This document shows, in pieces, positions 46,557-55,815 of a stretch of DNA of 64,000 nucleotides. The notes under the pieces were generated by a model. That model made no database searches and was not told where the DNA came from. It was given only the letters and a program-made list of their open reading frames with translations. The stretch comes from WJMB01 sp964581465. Its GTDB lineage: Bacteria > RBG-13-66-14. The number at the start of each line of letters is the position of its first letter. Positions within the stretch are counted from its first letter, which is position 1. The stretch is from NCBI GenBank assembly GCA_964581465.1, contig CAZOOP010000005.1:1-64000 (forward strand), written 5' to 3'. Position numbers and translations under genes: made by a program.

Positions 46557-47759
46557 ATGGTGAAGCAGAAGGTCAACCCGCTGTTTGTAAAATCCGAGCA
46601 GTTCACCCGGGTACGCGAGGCCCGCAAGGCCGGCACCTATCCCTACTTCCGCCCCATCTCCTCGGGCGTCTGCGACGAGGTGACCATGGACGGTCAGCAG
46701 GTGCTGATGCTGGGCTCCAACTCCTATCTGGGGCTCAACCATCACCCGCGGGTGATCGAGGCTGCCAAGCGCGCCCTGGACACCTACGGCACCTCCTGCG
46801 CCGGTTCCCGCTTCCTCAACGGCACCCTGGACGTGCACCTCGAGCTCGAGGAGGAGCTGGCCAAGCTGGTCAACAAACCCAAGGCTTTGGTCTTCACCAC
46901 CGGCTTTCTGACCAACCTCGGCGTGATCAGCTCCCTGGTCGGCCGCGGCGAGTACATCATCCTCGACAAACTCAACCATGCCTCGATCTACGAGGGTTCT
47001 CGTCTGTCCTACGGCAAGCTGATACGTTACCGGCACATGGACATGAAGCACCTCGAGGAGCGCCTGTTCTGGCTGCCGCCCAACAAGGGCAAACTGATCG
47101 TCGTTGACGGCATCTTCAGCATGGAGGGTCATATCGCCCCTCTGCCCCAGATAATCGAGCTGGCCGAGAAGTACAACGCCGCGGTAATGGTCGACGAGGC
47201 CCACGCCATCGGGGTGATGGGCCCCCGGGGCGAGGGCACCGCCGTGCACTTCGGTCTGGAGGACAAGGTGGACCTGATCATGGGCACCTTCTCCAAAAGC
47301 CTGGGCTCGGTGGGCGGTTTCATTGCCGGCGAGGAAATAGTGCTGGACTATATCCAGCACATCAGCCGCTCGATGATCTTCTCGGCCAGCCTGCCGGCGC
47401 CCAACGCCGCCGCGGCCCTGGAGGCCGTCCGGGTGATGATCGAAGAACCCGAGCACCTCGACCGGCTGTGGCACAACACCCGCAGGATGAAGGGCGGCCT
47501 GGACGACCTGGGTTTCGACACCTACGGCAGCGAGACCCCGGTGATCCCGATCCTGGTCGGCGAGGACGCCAACGCTTTCATGATGACCATCAAGCTTCAG
47601 GAGCGCGGCGTGTTCATCAACCCGGTGATCAGCCCCGCGGTGCCGCCGGGCGGAGCACTGATCCGCATCAGCCTGACAGCCGCCCACTCCAACGAGCAGA
47701 TCGATCGCGCCCTGGAGGCCCTGGAGCTGACCGGTCGCGAGCTGGGGATCATCAGCTAG
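46557..47759 (+). CDS. Alpha-oxoamine synthase, serine-palmitoyltransferase-like
   Basis: A 400-aa PLP enzyme that condenses an amino acid with an acyl-CoA. The start at 46557 follows AGGAGGGGC. PLP is held by Lys247 (GTFSKSLGSVGGF), with Asp213 and His216 in DEAHAIG and His141 in NHAS. The family includes BioF, KBL, HemA and SPT. The N-terminus (YPYFRPISSG ... LMLGSNSYLGL) and GTSCAGSRFLNGTLDVHLEL resemble bacterial SPT sequences of Bacteroides type, which make 3-ketodihydrosphingosine, more than BioF or KBL. This is an inference. No biotin or threonine genes are nearby. A terminator follows. Confidence 0.9.
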   Translation: MVKQKVNPLFVKSEQFTRVREARKAGTYPYFRPISSGVCDEVTMDGQQVLMLGSNSYLGLNHHPRVIEAAKRALDTYGTSCAGSRFLNGTLDVHLELEEELAKLVNKPKALVFTTGFLTNLGVISSLVGRGEYIILDKLNHASIYEGSRLSYGKLIRYRHMDMKHLEERLFWLPPNKGKLIVVDGIFSMEGHIAPLPQIIELAEKYNAAVMVDEAHAIGVMGPRGEGTAVHFGLEDKVDLIMGTFSKSLGSVGGFIAGEEIVLDYIQHISRSMIFSASLPAPNAAAALEAVRVMIEEPEHLDRLWHNTRRMKGGLDDLGFDTYGSETPVIPILVGEDANAFMMTIKLQERGVFINPVISPAVPPGGALIRISLTAAHSNEQIDRALEALELTGRELGIIS

Positions 47760-47860
47760 CTGATCCGATCACTGGGGGCTGGCTGCGTTGATAGGCAACG
47801 AACCGAGCTGTCGGCCCCGGTCGTTGCCGGCGGGCGGGTTCCGAATACTGAATGCAAATC

Positions 47861-47885
47861 AAAGCCGGACGGCGTCGGCTTTTCT
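47861..47885 (+). terminator. Intrinsic terminator of the oxoamine synthase
   Basis: AAAGCCG pairs with CGGCTTT, followed by TCTG and a T-rich stretch, about 100 nt after the stop. Confidence 0.6.
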
Positions 47886-47989
47886 GTCTTGAGCGCTCTT
47901 CGCCTTAACGCGATCAACACCTTGGTCTACCTGGTCCGGCTGATTTTATCAAGCTGACAGGCAGGCGCATAGCAATCGATATAGACATT

Positions 47990-48306
47990 GGGATCGAATA
48001 CCCTATCCGGACCGAATCGTGATTGTAACCTGCTGATAATAGTGGTGATACTCTTGTGATGCCTGCCACTGAACGGGCAGTTAAAAAGTGGAAACGAATG
48101 CGGACCTGATCCTTAGCGAACCCTGATATCATCGCACTTGGATTTGCTCTGACAGTAGAACGCATCAGACTAGAAAAAGTCGTAATAACTAACAATAAGT
48201 AAATGCTAAATGTATATGTAAAAAACGCGAGCATATCCGAATAATTTACGGTCAGGCAAGCCGCTCCCCATAAGCAGGACTTGGTCCGAACATGTTTCTT
48301 GATGCC
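47990..48306 (-). mobile_element. R1 MITE-like element, copy 7
   Basis: A 317-bp reversed copy from GGGATCGAATACCCTATCCG to GAACATGTTTCTTGATGCC. Internal blocks are shared with other copies (CTGATAATAGTGGTGATACT; GGCAAGCCGCTCCC). No clear 8-bp duplication. Confidence 0.65.
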
Positions 48307-48370
48307 TAATAATAAATCAGACGGGGATAGAGGAACCCCCAAAACCACAGACGTACCTATTGATGAAGAT

Positions 48371-48736
48371 GGGATCACATAGCGGCAACGGAGCATAGTA
48401 TTGCTGGATAGCATTTGGTGAAAAGCAGTTAGTTTTTCAACAGGAGCGCACATCGAGCGGGATGCTCGCGGCAGGTAAGTGGATGACCGCTTTGTTAAAG
48501 TGCCCGTAGCGACGTAACTACTATAAACACGCTTGACGCCATTGGCCTAGATGATTGACCTCGACGATCATGCGTCGTTCATAAAAGCCATATTATCATG
48601 CATATTATGTGTGGCTATCGAGGGGATAAGATCGCAGGCTGAACTTGATCCGGCATGGCCTCATCCCAGCCGTTTTTTCAAGGAGGGGGCGGTGTTTCAA
48701 GTTTCAGTGAGCTGAACCGCGGGCGTGTTTGATACC
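48371..48736 (+). mobile_element. R3 MITE-like element, second intact copy
   Basis: A 366-bp copy from GGGATCACATAGCGGCAACG to GGGCGTGTTTGATACC, matching 38596-38950 along its length (AGGAGCGCACATCGAGCGGG; GGCATGGCCTCATCCCAGCC). Confidence 0.62.
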
Positions 48737-48746
48737 TTAGGATGAT

Positions 48747-49068
48747 GGGATCGTAGACACGCACAGCACAGGAGCGGAATGTGATTGTATACTGATGATA
48801 ATAGAGGTGATTATCATCAGTTGCCTGTCACGGGACGAGCAGTCGAATAGTGGTGAATACGGGCCTAGTCGCTAGCGAAACCAGCTATCAGCACACGTGT
48901 ATCTTCCCTGACGTGGATGATCAATAGCTCTTAACTGCTGTAATCGCAAGTAATAAGGGCATGCTAGATGAACGTTTGTTTCTAAACGGCGCATCTCAGG
49001 GAGTCAATAACGGTCCGGCGGGCCGATCCCAAACAGCCGGACTTGGTCCGAACATGTTCCTTGATGCC
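48747..49068 (-). mobile_element. R1 MITE-like element, copy 8
   Basis: A 322-bp reversed copy from GGGATCGTAGACACG to GAACATGTTCCTTGATGCC. The flanks AGGATGAT (48739-48746) and AAGAAGAT (49069-49076) match at 6 of 8 positions, a probable aged target duplication. Confidence 0.68.
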
Positions 49069-49160
49069 AAGAAGATAAGCAGGATAAACAGGATATGCGG
49101 AACGGTGAGTCGTACCTGGAAACTCACCGCAAAATACCCTATAATTCCGCCCGGGAATGC

Positions 49161-49176
49161 TGTTTCACGTGAAACA
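49161..49176. promoter_or_regulatory. parS: parS centromere-like site 1
   Basis: TGTTTCACGTGAAACA is a perfect 16-bp match to the conserved ParB binding site that nucleates chromosome partition complexes. It lies in the intergenic region, 211 bp upstream of the DUF1385 gene. Confidence 0.85.
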
Positions 49177-49386
49177 ACTCCTCACTCGCAATCCTATTCT
49201 CTGTTCTTTATCTGCGTCCCGTGCGCCCGCGGGGGTCTCAACAGTGTGGCGAGAACGGGGTTGAATGCGCGGCCCGGCCGGGCTAAACTGATTCCCCGAT
49301 GCCACTGGGCTCCCCGCCGAGTAGCGTCGGATTCGCCAATAACCCTCCGCCTCCACCCACCGTCTAGTAGCGGATAACGAGAGACT

Positions 49387-50427
49387 ATGAGCGAAGAAAC
49401 CGACAAGCAAGAGCGCAAGAAGAAGCTTATCGGAGGCCAGGCCGTCATCAACGGCGTGATGATGCGCGGGCGACGTTCCTGCTTCATGGCCCTGCGCAGC
49501 CCCCACGATGACCACATCGAGCTCTCCGAACTGCCTCTGCCACGCTTCCTGCACTGGAAGATCTTCCGCTGGCCATTCCTGCGCGGCACCTCGATGATCC
49601 TCGATTCCTCGGTGCTGGGCGTCAAGGCGCTTACCGCCTCGGCCAACTACGCCGAGAAGGAGGAGAAGAAGAAAGAGGCCGTCGCCAAGGGCGAGTCCCT
49701 CGAGGGCATCGACGAGCAGCCCGAGCTGCTCTCCGGCAAGCGTGCCGCCCTGATGTTGATCCCCAGTCTGCTGCTGGGCATCGCCTTCTTCATCCTGGGG
49801 CCGTACTGGGCCGCCCGGGGTCTGGAGGCCCTCTGGCCGCGCACCCTCCTCGAGGGCGGTGTCCTGTTCAACCTGGCCGAGGGTCTGGTCCGGGTGCTGA
49901 TTTTCATCCTCTACCTGGTCCTGATCCGGCGGATGAAGGATGTGCGAACACTCTTCGCCTACCACGGCGCCGAGCACAAGACCATCGCCACCTTCGAGGC
50001 CGACCGCGAGCTCACCCCGGAGAACGCCCGGCCGATGAGCCGCCTGCACCCGCGCTGCGGCACCGGTTTCCTGGTCTTCATGCTCATCGCCCTGGTGTTG
50101 GTCCATTCCCTGGTCTTCGCCATCCCGGGCATCCAGGAGCTCACCCGCTACGACTGGCTCAACACCGCCCTGGTGATCCTGATGCGCATCGCCCTGATCC
50201 CCATCGTCGCCGGGGTGGCCTACGAGTGGATACGTTTGGCCGGGCGCTATCCCAACTCGAAGCTGGCGCGAATCTTCGTCGCCCCGGGACTGGCCACCCA
50301 GTTGCTGACCACCGTCGAGCCCGATGACAAGCAGGTCGAGTGCGCCATGAGGGCCTTCAAGGCCGTTATCGATGTCGAGGGGGCCTACGAGGACCCCAAG
50401 GACGAGAAGGCGCCCATCGCCGCCTAG
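49387..50427 (+). CDS. DUF1385 (YqhQ-like) membrane protein
   Basis: A 346-aa protein of the DUF1385 family. The N-terminal signature KLIGGQAVINGVMMRGRRSC is followed by a short soluble segment. Four or five transmembrane segments follow, around 120-145, 168-188, 219-243 and 252-272. Between two of them lies the histidine-rich motif TLFAYHGAEHKTIATFEADRE with RLHPRCGTGF, which may bind metal. The family's function is not established; in Gram-positive bacteria it is linked to other essential envelope loci. It is single here, with a strong terminator and an upstream parS site. Confidence 0.9.
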   Translation: MSEETDKQERKKKLIGGQAVINGVMMRGRRSCFMALRSPHDDHIELSELPLPRFLHWKIFRWPFLRGTSMILDSSVLGVKALTASANYAEKEEKKKEAVAKGESLEGIDEQPELLSGKRAALMLIPSLLLGIAFFILGPYWAARGLEALWPRTLLEGGVLFNLAEGLVRVLIFILYLVLIRRMKDVRTLFAYHGAEHKTIATFEADRELTPENARPMSRLHPRCGTGFLVFMLIALVLVHSLVFAIPGIQELTRYDWLNTALVILMRIALIPIVAGVAYEWIRLAGRYPNSKLARIFVAPGLATQLLTTVEPDDKQVECAMRAFKAVIDVEGAYEDPKDEKAPIAA

Positions 50428-50470
50428 ACACCGCCGACTGGATAGACGGCTCTGCCGATTGACATCAAAT

Positions 50471-50500
50471 ACAACAGGACGGGTTCACCCGTCCTGTTGT
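50471..50500 (+). terminator. Intrinsic terminator of the DUF1385 gene
   Basis: A perfect 13-bp stem, ACAACAGGACGGG with CCCGTCCTGTTGT, and a 4-nt loop TTCA. Confidence 0.85.
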
Positions 50501-50661
50501 CACAGTTGGATTTAGCATACAGCCTGGGGCACGCGATGTCGTGGTTTGAGGCAACCTGTAGGGTTTTAGGCCTGCCCGGGAAGATCGTTATTGTACCCTG
50601 TTGGTGCAAAGTGTGTAGATTCAGCAGGACAGGTCACGGAACGCATGGTCCAGAAGTGGTC

Positions 50662-51180
50662 TTAGTCCCAGCGGTCATCCGGGTATTCAGCGCCTTCATC
50701 GTCGAGGAAGCAGCCTTCGGTTTCCAGCCGTCCCCGTCGGTCAGGATCCTTGCTCCTCAGTCGTAGCAGGACGATAATGCTGCAGGTGAGGGTTGTGAAG
50801 GTCAGCAACAGCGAGGCCCAGCTCGGCCAGTGACCGGGGAAGACCAGCCAGGTGGTGATCGTCAAGCCGGGTAGGACCAGGCCCAGGGTCCACAGGGTCA
50901 AAGCCTTGAAGGTGCGCAGTCGGCGGAAGCCCCGGCGGACCTCGCGGTAGCCGTCGATCGCCAGGCCGGTGAAGACGGCGGCGCCGACCAGACAGGCTCC
51001 GGCGACTGCCAGGCTGGTCTGGCCGAACTTGCCGTCCCGGTGGCTGAAGATGACCGCGTTGATCGCGCCGATGACACCGGCGGCCCCGGCGGCGAGGAAC
51101 AGGCGCACCATCAGGAGCTTGCCCTGGTTCTTGTCCAGGCTGACAACGCCACCGGTAATGGGTTGACGCAGGTTCCGCAT
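50662..51180 (-). CDS. Membrane protein of unknown function
   Basis: A 172-aa protein with four hydrophobic segments (about 24-44, 57-74, 92-112 and 118-138) and a charged acidic tail (RLETEGCFLDDEGAEYPDDR). No family is recognised. It is the last of three minus-strand genes (51846, 51221, 50662) encoding small membrane proteins, with spacings of 40-52 bp, so a shared transcript is likely. Unlike the other two it lacks a zinc ribbon. Alternative reading frames are shadows of this one. Confidence 0.72.
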   Translation of the reverse strand: MRNLRQPITGGVVSLDKNQGKLLMVRLFLAAGAAGVIGAINAVIFSHRDGKFGQTSLAVAGACLVGAAVFTGLAIDGYREVRRGFRRLRTFKALTLWTLGLVLPGLTITTWLVFPGHWPSWASLLLTFTTLTCSIIVLLRLRSKDPDRRGRLETEGCFLDDEGAEYPDDRWD

Positions 51181-51220
51181 GGTTTCGACAGCCTGGTTTA
51201 GTTCGTGGTTTGGGTCGTTC

Positions 51221-51793
51221 TCACTCCTCGACTATCTCCGTGCCGCATTCCGGACAGCGGTTGCGGCGGCCGCGTCGGCGGACCTGGGCGCCGCAGTTGA
51301 AGCAGATGACGTAACCGGGCGGAGCTTCCGGTTCTACCAAGTCGCCCTTTTGTTCCCGCCGTCTTCGCCGGATAGTCTCGGCCAGCTCGTCGAGTTCGCG
51401 CTGACGTTCGCGGCGGCGTTGCTCTTCCTCCGGGGACAGCTCGATGATGGGGGTGGGTTCGGCTTCGGGAGAGGGATCCTTCCGTTCTTTCGTGGTGGGC
51501 GCCTTCTGCGGCTCAGGGGGTGCTTGGGGTTTCGGAGCTTCAGCGGTCTCGGGGCGGTGGGTTCGCCGCTGAGTTCGTCGGGTGGGCGCGGGAGCGGAAC
51601 GGGGTTGGTACCGATACCTGCTCTTCCGCCCGGATCGACCCGCCGGGCCGCTGTAGAGGGGAACGGAGGGGTTGGCTTCACCGTCAGTTGATCCAGCATC
51701 GCGTTCCCGTCCGTCGTCCGGGTTACGCGCCATCAGCTTGGCCAGCAGCCAGATGAGCAGGACTACGCTGATAATGATCAAGACGAGCCCCAT
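51221..51793 (-). CDS. Membrane protein with C-terminal zinc ribbon, paralogue A
   Basis: A 190-aa protein with one N-terminal membrane segment (residues 2-20, GLVLIIISVVLLIWLLAKL). A basic, proline-rich linker and a charged coiled coil (PEEEQRRRERQRELDELAET) lead to a four-cysteine ribbon (ICFNCGAQVRRRGRRNRCPE then CGTEI). It shares this layout with the upstream gene (52508). The ribbon should face the cytoplasm if the N-terminus is outside. Function unknown; GGATAGG lies just upstream of the ATG. Confidence 0.75.
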   Translation of the reverse strand: MGLVLIIISVVLLIWLLAKLMARNPDDGRERDAGSTDGEANPSVPLYSGPAGRSGRKSRYRYQPRSAPAPTRRTQRRTHRPETAEAPKPQAPPEPQKAPTTKERKDPSPEAEPTPIIELSPEEEQRRRERQRELDELAETIRRRRREQKGDLVEPEAPPGYVICFNCGAQVRRRGRRNRCPECGTEIVEE

Positions 51794-51845
51794 GGTCCTA
51801 TCCTTTCAGCAAAAGTGTGGCCAAATCCGGCAACTGGTCTTTCCG

Positions 51846-52508
51846 TCACTGCTCGATGATCTCCGTGCCGCAGTTGGGGCAGGTCGTCTTCCGGCCGCGC
51901 TGCTTGATGACCGAGCCGCAGTTGAAGCAGAGGATGTGACCCGGCGGAACGCCCTCGCCGTCATCGACAACGGGGCGCTGGCGGGAGCGGATGCGCTCGA
52001 CCAGCTCGGTGTGCTCGTGTTTGCGTCGCCGACGGCGCTCTAGCTGCTCCTCGTCCAACATATCCAACTCGGCGTAGTCGTCTTCGACTATGGAGGCGTC
52101 GCGATAGCGGGCATCCTCCCCGTCGGGCTCTTCGATCACCGCTTCCATTTCCAGATCTTCTTCCACGGGTTCGGATTCGGTCCGCGGGGTGCGGTAGGGC
52201 CGGTAAGCGCTGTGCGGTCGCCGGGCATCCGGGGTGGATTCGAAGATGGAGCGGGAGACCACCCGGGGTCGCGGAGCGGTTTTCGATGTCCCCCCGGAGC
52301 CCGAGTTCTTTTCGGCCTGTTTGTGGGCGTTCTTGATGGCCTTGCCGATGAAGCCCGAGGTGAAGATGATGATCAGCAGCGGGACGAGGAAGCCCACATG
52401 GAACTCGCCCTCGGTGATGATGCTAAGGAAGATTCCAATGAACATCACGATGCCGACGACGATCATCCCGGCGGCCGGGTTCTTGCCGCGATTATCGAAC
52501 AGGCCCAT
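51846..52508 (-). CDS. Membrane protein with C-terminal zinc ribbon, paralogue B
   Basis: A 220-aa protein. The start at 52508 (MGLFDNRGKN) has GGAG 5 nt upstream, while the longer frame has no ribosome site. There are two hydrophobic segments (about 13-32 and 38-55), an acidic linker (EDLEMEAVIEEPDGEDARYR), an arginine-rich coiled coil (LERRRRRKHEHTELVERIRS) and the ribbon ILCFNCGSVIKQRGRKTTCP then NCGTEI. The last 30 residues are very close to paralogue A. It leads the three-gene group. Confidence 0.75.
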   Translation of the reverse strand: MGLFDNRGKNPAAGMIVVGIVMFIGIFLSIITEGEFHVGFLVPLLIIIFTSGFIGKAIKNAHKQAEKNSGSGGTSKTAPRPRVVSRSIFESTPDARRPHSAYRPYRTPRTESEPVEEDLEMEAVIEEPDGEDARYRDASIVEDDYAELDMLDEEQLERRRRRKHEHTELVERIRSRQRPVVDDGEGVPPGHILCFNCGSVIKQRGRKTTCPNCGTEIIEQ

Positions 52509-52732
52509 GGGTGCTCCTCGGTTGTGAGTTGGTTGTCTAGTTGGATTATAGGCGTGCGAAGGCTCTGCTTCAAGAGCGGATTGCATTCCAGCGTCAAGGA
52601 GATGGCAAATGCATGGCTGAATAGGTCCGTCCCGGTTTGCTGTGCCGCACCAGATCAGTTGCGCCGGGGTTGCCGTTGAGATCCGTTTAGCGTGGACACC
52701 CCTTCGATCAGGCGCCTGACTGAGATAAGGGC

Positions 52733-53054
52733 GGCATCATGTAACCTGATCGGGCTAAATCCGGCTGATAGGATGCAGCCTGCTGGGCTGTTCTTTCCCA
52801 CCCGGACATACTCCGTCTTTAAGCAGGCGTTCATCTTGTAAGCCCTTACTGCTTGTTATTGTAAGACTTAAAAGCTCGTAGCACTTTGCTGCAAGGGCAT
52901 ATACAAGTGTGCTGATTTCTGGGTTAGCTAAAGAATAGGCCTGTATTTGCCGCCACCTTTCAACTGCCAGTTTTATGACTAGTATCAAATAAGCAACACA
53001 TCTATTATCAACAGTATACAATCATAACTCAGTGCGGACGGGGTATATGATTCC
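52733..53054 (+). mobile_element. R1 MITE-like element, copy 9
   Basis: A 322-bp copy from GGCATCATGTAACCTGATCG to GGGTATATGATTCC. It abuts the R2 element that starts 3 bp later. Confidence 0.65.
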
Positions 53055-53056
53055 TT

Positions 53057-53478
53057 ATGATATCACTCGTATCCGAACCGACTTATCCAGCTAATAGCAC
53101 GTTATTCAACGCTTTATAGCTCAATATCGCCGCCATTGTCATCCTGTTGCTTAGTGGCGATGCACCTGGGCCTACGTCGTGTGCCGCCGGACGCCGGAGG
53201 CTGAGAGAGGGATCTGCTGACGGCGAACTGCTGTTTACTGTATAGGGTTTCGTCGTTTATCCGCCTTCGCCGGTTGACGCTTCGTCCCGGTCAGTTACCT
53301 TGCCCCGGTCTCGATGCGGCTTCACCTAACCTCGAGCCTAACCGTTGCCGAGTGTCTTTCCGTTCGGCTGTATATGCCGCCGATGGGGTAGCGGTGGTAA
53401 CGAAGACGATTGCTGAACCAAGACCCGGTAGCGGCGGTCCGGCTTGGCGTTGGATGCCGGGTTAGGGGCGATAATCCC
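53057..53478 (-). mobile_element. R2 MITE-like element, copy 5
   Basis: About 422 bp in reverse, with ends ATGATATCACTCGTATCCG and GGGGCGATAATCCC. It shares TCGCCGCCATTGTCATCC with the other copies. The longest R2 copy in the window. Confidence 0.6.
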
Positions 53479-53487
53479 AATAGAGAA

Positions 53488-53511
53488 GGGCGGGGTCTGG
53501 GGACCCCGCCC
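53488..53511 (-). terminator. Hairpin downstream of ribD
   Basis: GGGCGGGGTC-TGGG-GACCCCGCCC, 24 bp after the ribD stop on the minus strand. Confidence 0.65.
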
Positions 53512-53534
53512 GGTCAATCCGCTGATGCTCCCGG

Positions 53535-54683
53535 CTACTCCGCGAATGTCAAGCCCTCCAGCAGGGCGCCGTCGTGATCGATCAGTCCGCTGATCATCAG
53601 GTCGCGGCCCGAGGGCTCGTAGGTGACTTCCTTGAGGTAGTGGGCTTCATCGAGGCGCAGCACCCCGCTGCCGCCGACGGGGCTGGGAGCCGTCTCACCG
53701 CCGATGATCATCGGCGAGACGAAGCAGACCACGCGGTCGACGAGACCGGCCTCGAACAGGCTGGCCGCCACTCCACCGCCGCCCTCGACCAGCAGGTTCA
53801 TGATCTCCAGCTCGGCCAGGCGGTACATCAGCCGGGTGACGTCGACCTTGACCAAGCTGCCCTCGACCACCTCGACGTGGGCGCCGACCTCTTGCAGGGC
53901 GCTGATGCGTGACGGGCTGGCCTTGGGCGCCACGGCGACGATGGTCCGCGGTTCGCTGGTGATCGTCCGGCAGCGGTTCGGTACACGGGCTTTGGAGTCG
54001 ACGATGATCTTCTGCGGGTGGCGGATGTCGGGGACCTCAATGCGCACGTTTAGCTGAGGATCGTCGGCCAGTACGGTGCCGATGCCCACCAGGATGGCGT
54101 CGGTCTGGTTGCGCAGTTCGTGGACGCGGTGGCGAGACTCGTCGCAGGTGATCCACTTGCTCTCGCCGGTGGTGGTGGCGATCTTGCCGTCCAGGCTCAT
54201 CGCCATCTTGACCGTTACGTAGGGCAGACTCTGGGTGGCGTACTTAAGGTAGGCGGCGTTGAGTCGGCGGGCCTCGGTCTCCAGAACGCCCTCGACCACT
54301 TCGATCCCGGCGTCGCGCAGCCGTTTGATGCCGCCGCAGTCCACCCGGGGATCGGGATCGGCGTGGGCGATGACCACCCGCTTGATCCCGGCGGGGATGA
54401 TGCTGTCTACGCAGGCCGGGGTGCGGCCCTGGTGGCAGCAGGGTTCGAGGTTGGTGTAGAGGGTGGCTCCAGCGGTCTTGTCGCCGGCGTCGCGCAGCGC
54501 GGCGATCTCGGCGTGATCCTCGCCGGCGCGCCTGTGGTAGCCCTGACCGATTATGCGGTCATCAGCGACGACCAGCGCGCCGACCAGGGGGTTGGGCGAG
54601 GTGCGGCCGCGGGCCTTGAGGGCCAGGTCCAGCACCTGGCGCATGAAGTGTTGATCCCGTTCCATCTGCTTATCAGCGCTCAT
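53535..54683 (-). CDS. ribD: Bifunctional diaminohydroxyphosphoribosylaminopyrimidine deaminase / reductase
   Basis: Catalyses the second and third steps of riboflavin synthesis (EC 3.5.4.26 and 1.1.1.193). It is 382 aa from the ATG at 54683; a longer frame begins at 54758. The deaminase half has zinc ligands His57, Cys82 and Cys91 and the catalytic Glu59 (GEDHAEIAAL; LEPCCHQGRTPACVDSI). The reductase half starts at TVKMAMSLDGKIAT and includes ILVGIGTVLADDPQL and LLVEGGGGVAASLFEAGLVD. No other rib genes or FMN riboswitch signature (RFN) is seen around it. Confidence 0.95.
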   Translation of the reverse strand: MSADKQMERDQHFMRQVLDLALKARGRTSPNPLVGALVVADDRIIGQGYHRRAGEDHAEIAALRDAGDKTAGATLYTNLEPCCHQGRTPACVDSIIPAGIKRVVIAHADPDPRVDCGGIKRLRDAGIEVVEGVLETEARRLNAAYLKYATQSLPYVTVKMAMSLDGKIATTTGESKWITCDESRHRVHELRNQTDAILVGIGTVLADDPQLNVRIEVPDIRHPQKIIVDSKARVPNRCRTITSEPRTIVAVAPKASPSRISALQEVGAHVEVVEGSLVKVDVTRLMYRLAELEIMNLLVEGGGGVAASLFEAGLVDRVVCFVSPMIIGGETAPSPVGGSGVLRLDEAHYLKEVTYEPSGRDLMISGLIDHDGALLEGLTFAE

Positions 54684-54972
54684 TTCGCCGCCGTTGTTCT
54701 GCTGGGTTGTTCTCTCTAAATGGGGCCGGATAATAGCAGGAAGAGTCGGTCTGGTCAAGTCAGTTGGTTTGACTGGGGGGTGAGTGGCCTGTTTGGGGTG
54801 CGATTACAAACAGGGCTTCACTCCAGCCCTTCTCCTCCCGCTTTTCGTTGCGAAGGCTGTTCGAGGCCGAAAGCGTATGATTGGACTTCTAGGGGTCATT
54901 GCTTAGGGGTCATTGCTTAGGGGTCATTGCTGAAACGGGTTGACAGTGTGTTCCATCGGGTTGTTACAGTTG

Positions 54973-55301
54973 GGGATCGCATAGCCCGTCCGGAGCGAAT
55001 CATGATTGTATCCTGATGATAAGAGAAGTGATGATCATCAGGTACTTGTCACAAAACAGAAAGTCTAAAGTGGCGGCGAGCACGGGTCTGATCCTTGGCG
55101 ATCCTTGGCTATCTCTGATACCTGCGGACCTGTATCCGCCTGGCGGCAGATTGCCACAGAAGCCTAAGTGTCATAAATTCAATCAATAAGGGCATACCGA
55201 ATGAACGCTTGCTGCTAGAAGGCGTATTTCAGGGAGTCAAAAACGGCCCGGTAGGTTGAACCTCATCAGCCCGCTTTGGTCCGAACACGCTCCAAGATGC
55301 C
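54973..55301 (-). mobile_element. R1 MITE-like element, copy 10
   Basis: A 329-bp reversed copy from GGGATCGCATAGCCCGTCCG to GAACACGCTCCAAGATGCC. Part of its right side is repeated almost exactly at 55676-55815 (AATCAATAAGGGCATACCGA; GGCGTATTTCAGGGAGTC), indicating a recent shared source. Confidence 0.68.
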
Positions 55302-55311
55302 TTTGCTTTAT

Positions 55312-55492
55312 AGCTGCGTAAGCTGTCACTATGCGGGGGTGGCCTGGTGGCAAAAAACTGACCTGCTTCTATGAGGGCGCTTCTAAGCGAACCAAGAGGA
55401 CCAAGCGGACTAAGAGGACGCTGAGAGTCAAGAAGGCGCGACTCCCAGTTATGAACCGTGGGCTTCCCTGCGATAAGCAGGCTAACTGTTTT
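55312..55492 (+). repeat. R2 alternative-core fragment
   Basis: Matches the core of 30822-31160 (TATAGCTGCGTAAGCTGTCA; CTGGTGGCAAAAAACTGACC; GAGGACGCTGAGAGTC) and includes four short ACCAAG/ACTAAG-type units at 55390-55419. Both ends are missing, and it lies between two R1 copies. Confidence 0.55.
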
Positions 55493-55815
55493 GGGATCGT
55501 AAACCGTGTTTGGACCTCCACCTGTATGTAACATGCTGTTAACACACGGGATGGGCTGTGGTTATCTGCTACTGAAAAGGGGGGGGCAAAAAGTGGCAAA
55601 TAAGAAGAGCGTCATACTAAGCAAGCCTGGATATTCGCACACTTATCCATGCCTAGACAGCAGATTGTCACTGACGCCTAAGTGTCATAAATTCAATCAA
55701 TAGGGGCATACCGAATGAACGCTTGCTGCTAGAAGGCGTATTTCAGGGAGTCAAAAACGGCCCGGTAGGTTGAACCTCATCAGCCCGCTTTGGTGCGAAC
55801 ACGCTCCATGATGCC
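55493..55815 (-). mobile_element. R1/IS1595-like chimeric element
   Basis: A 323-bp element. The first 85 bases match the left part of the IS1595-like element at 42144 (CCTGTATGTAACATGCTGTT; AAAAGTGGC). The remainder is standard R1 and nearly identical to 55155-55301. It therefore bridges the MITE and its presumed parent. Confidence 0.65.

Noticed and set aside
54684..54972. FMN riboswitch before ribD
   Set aside because: The conserved RFN segments are not present upstream of the gene.
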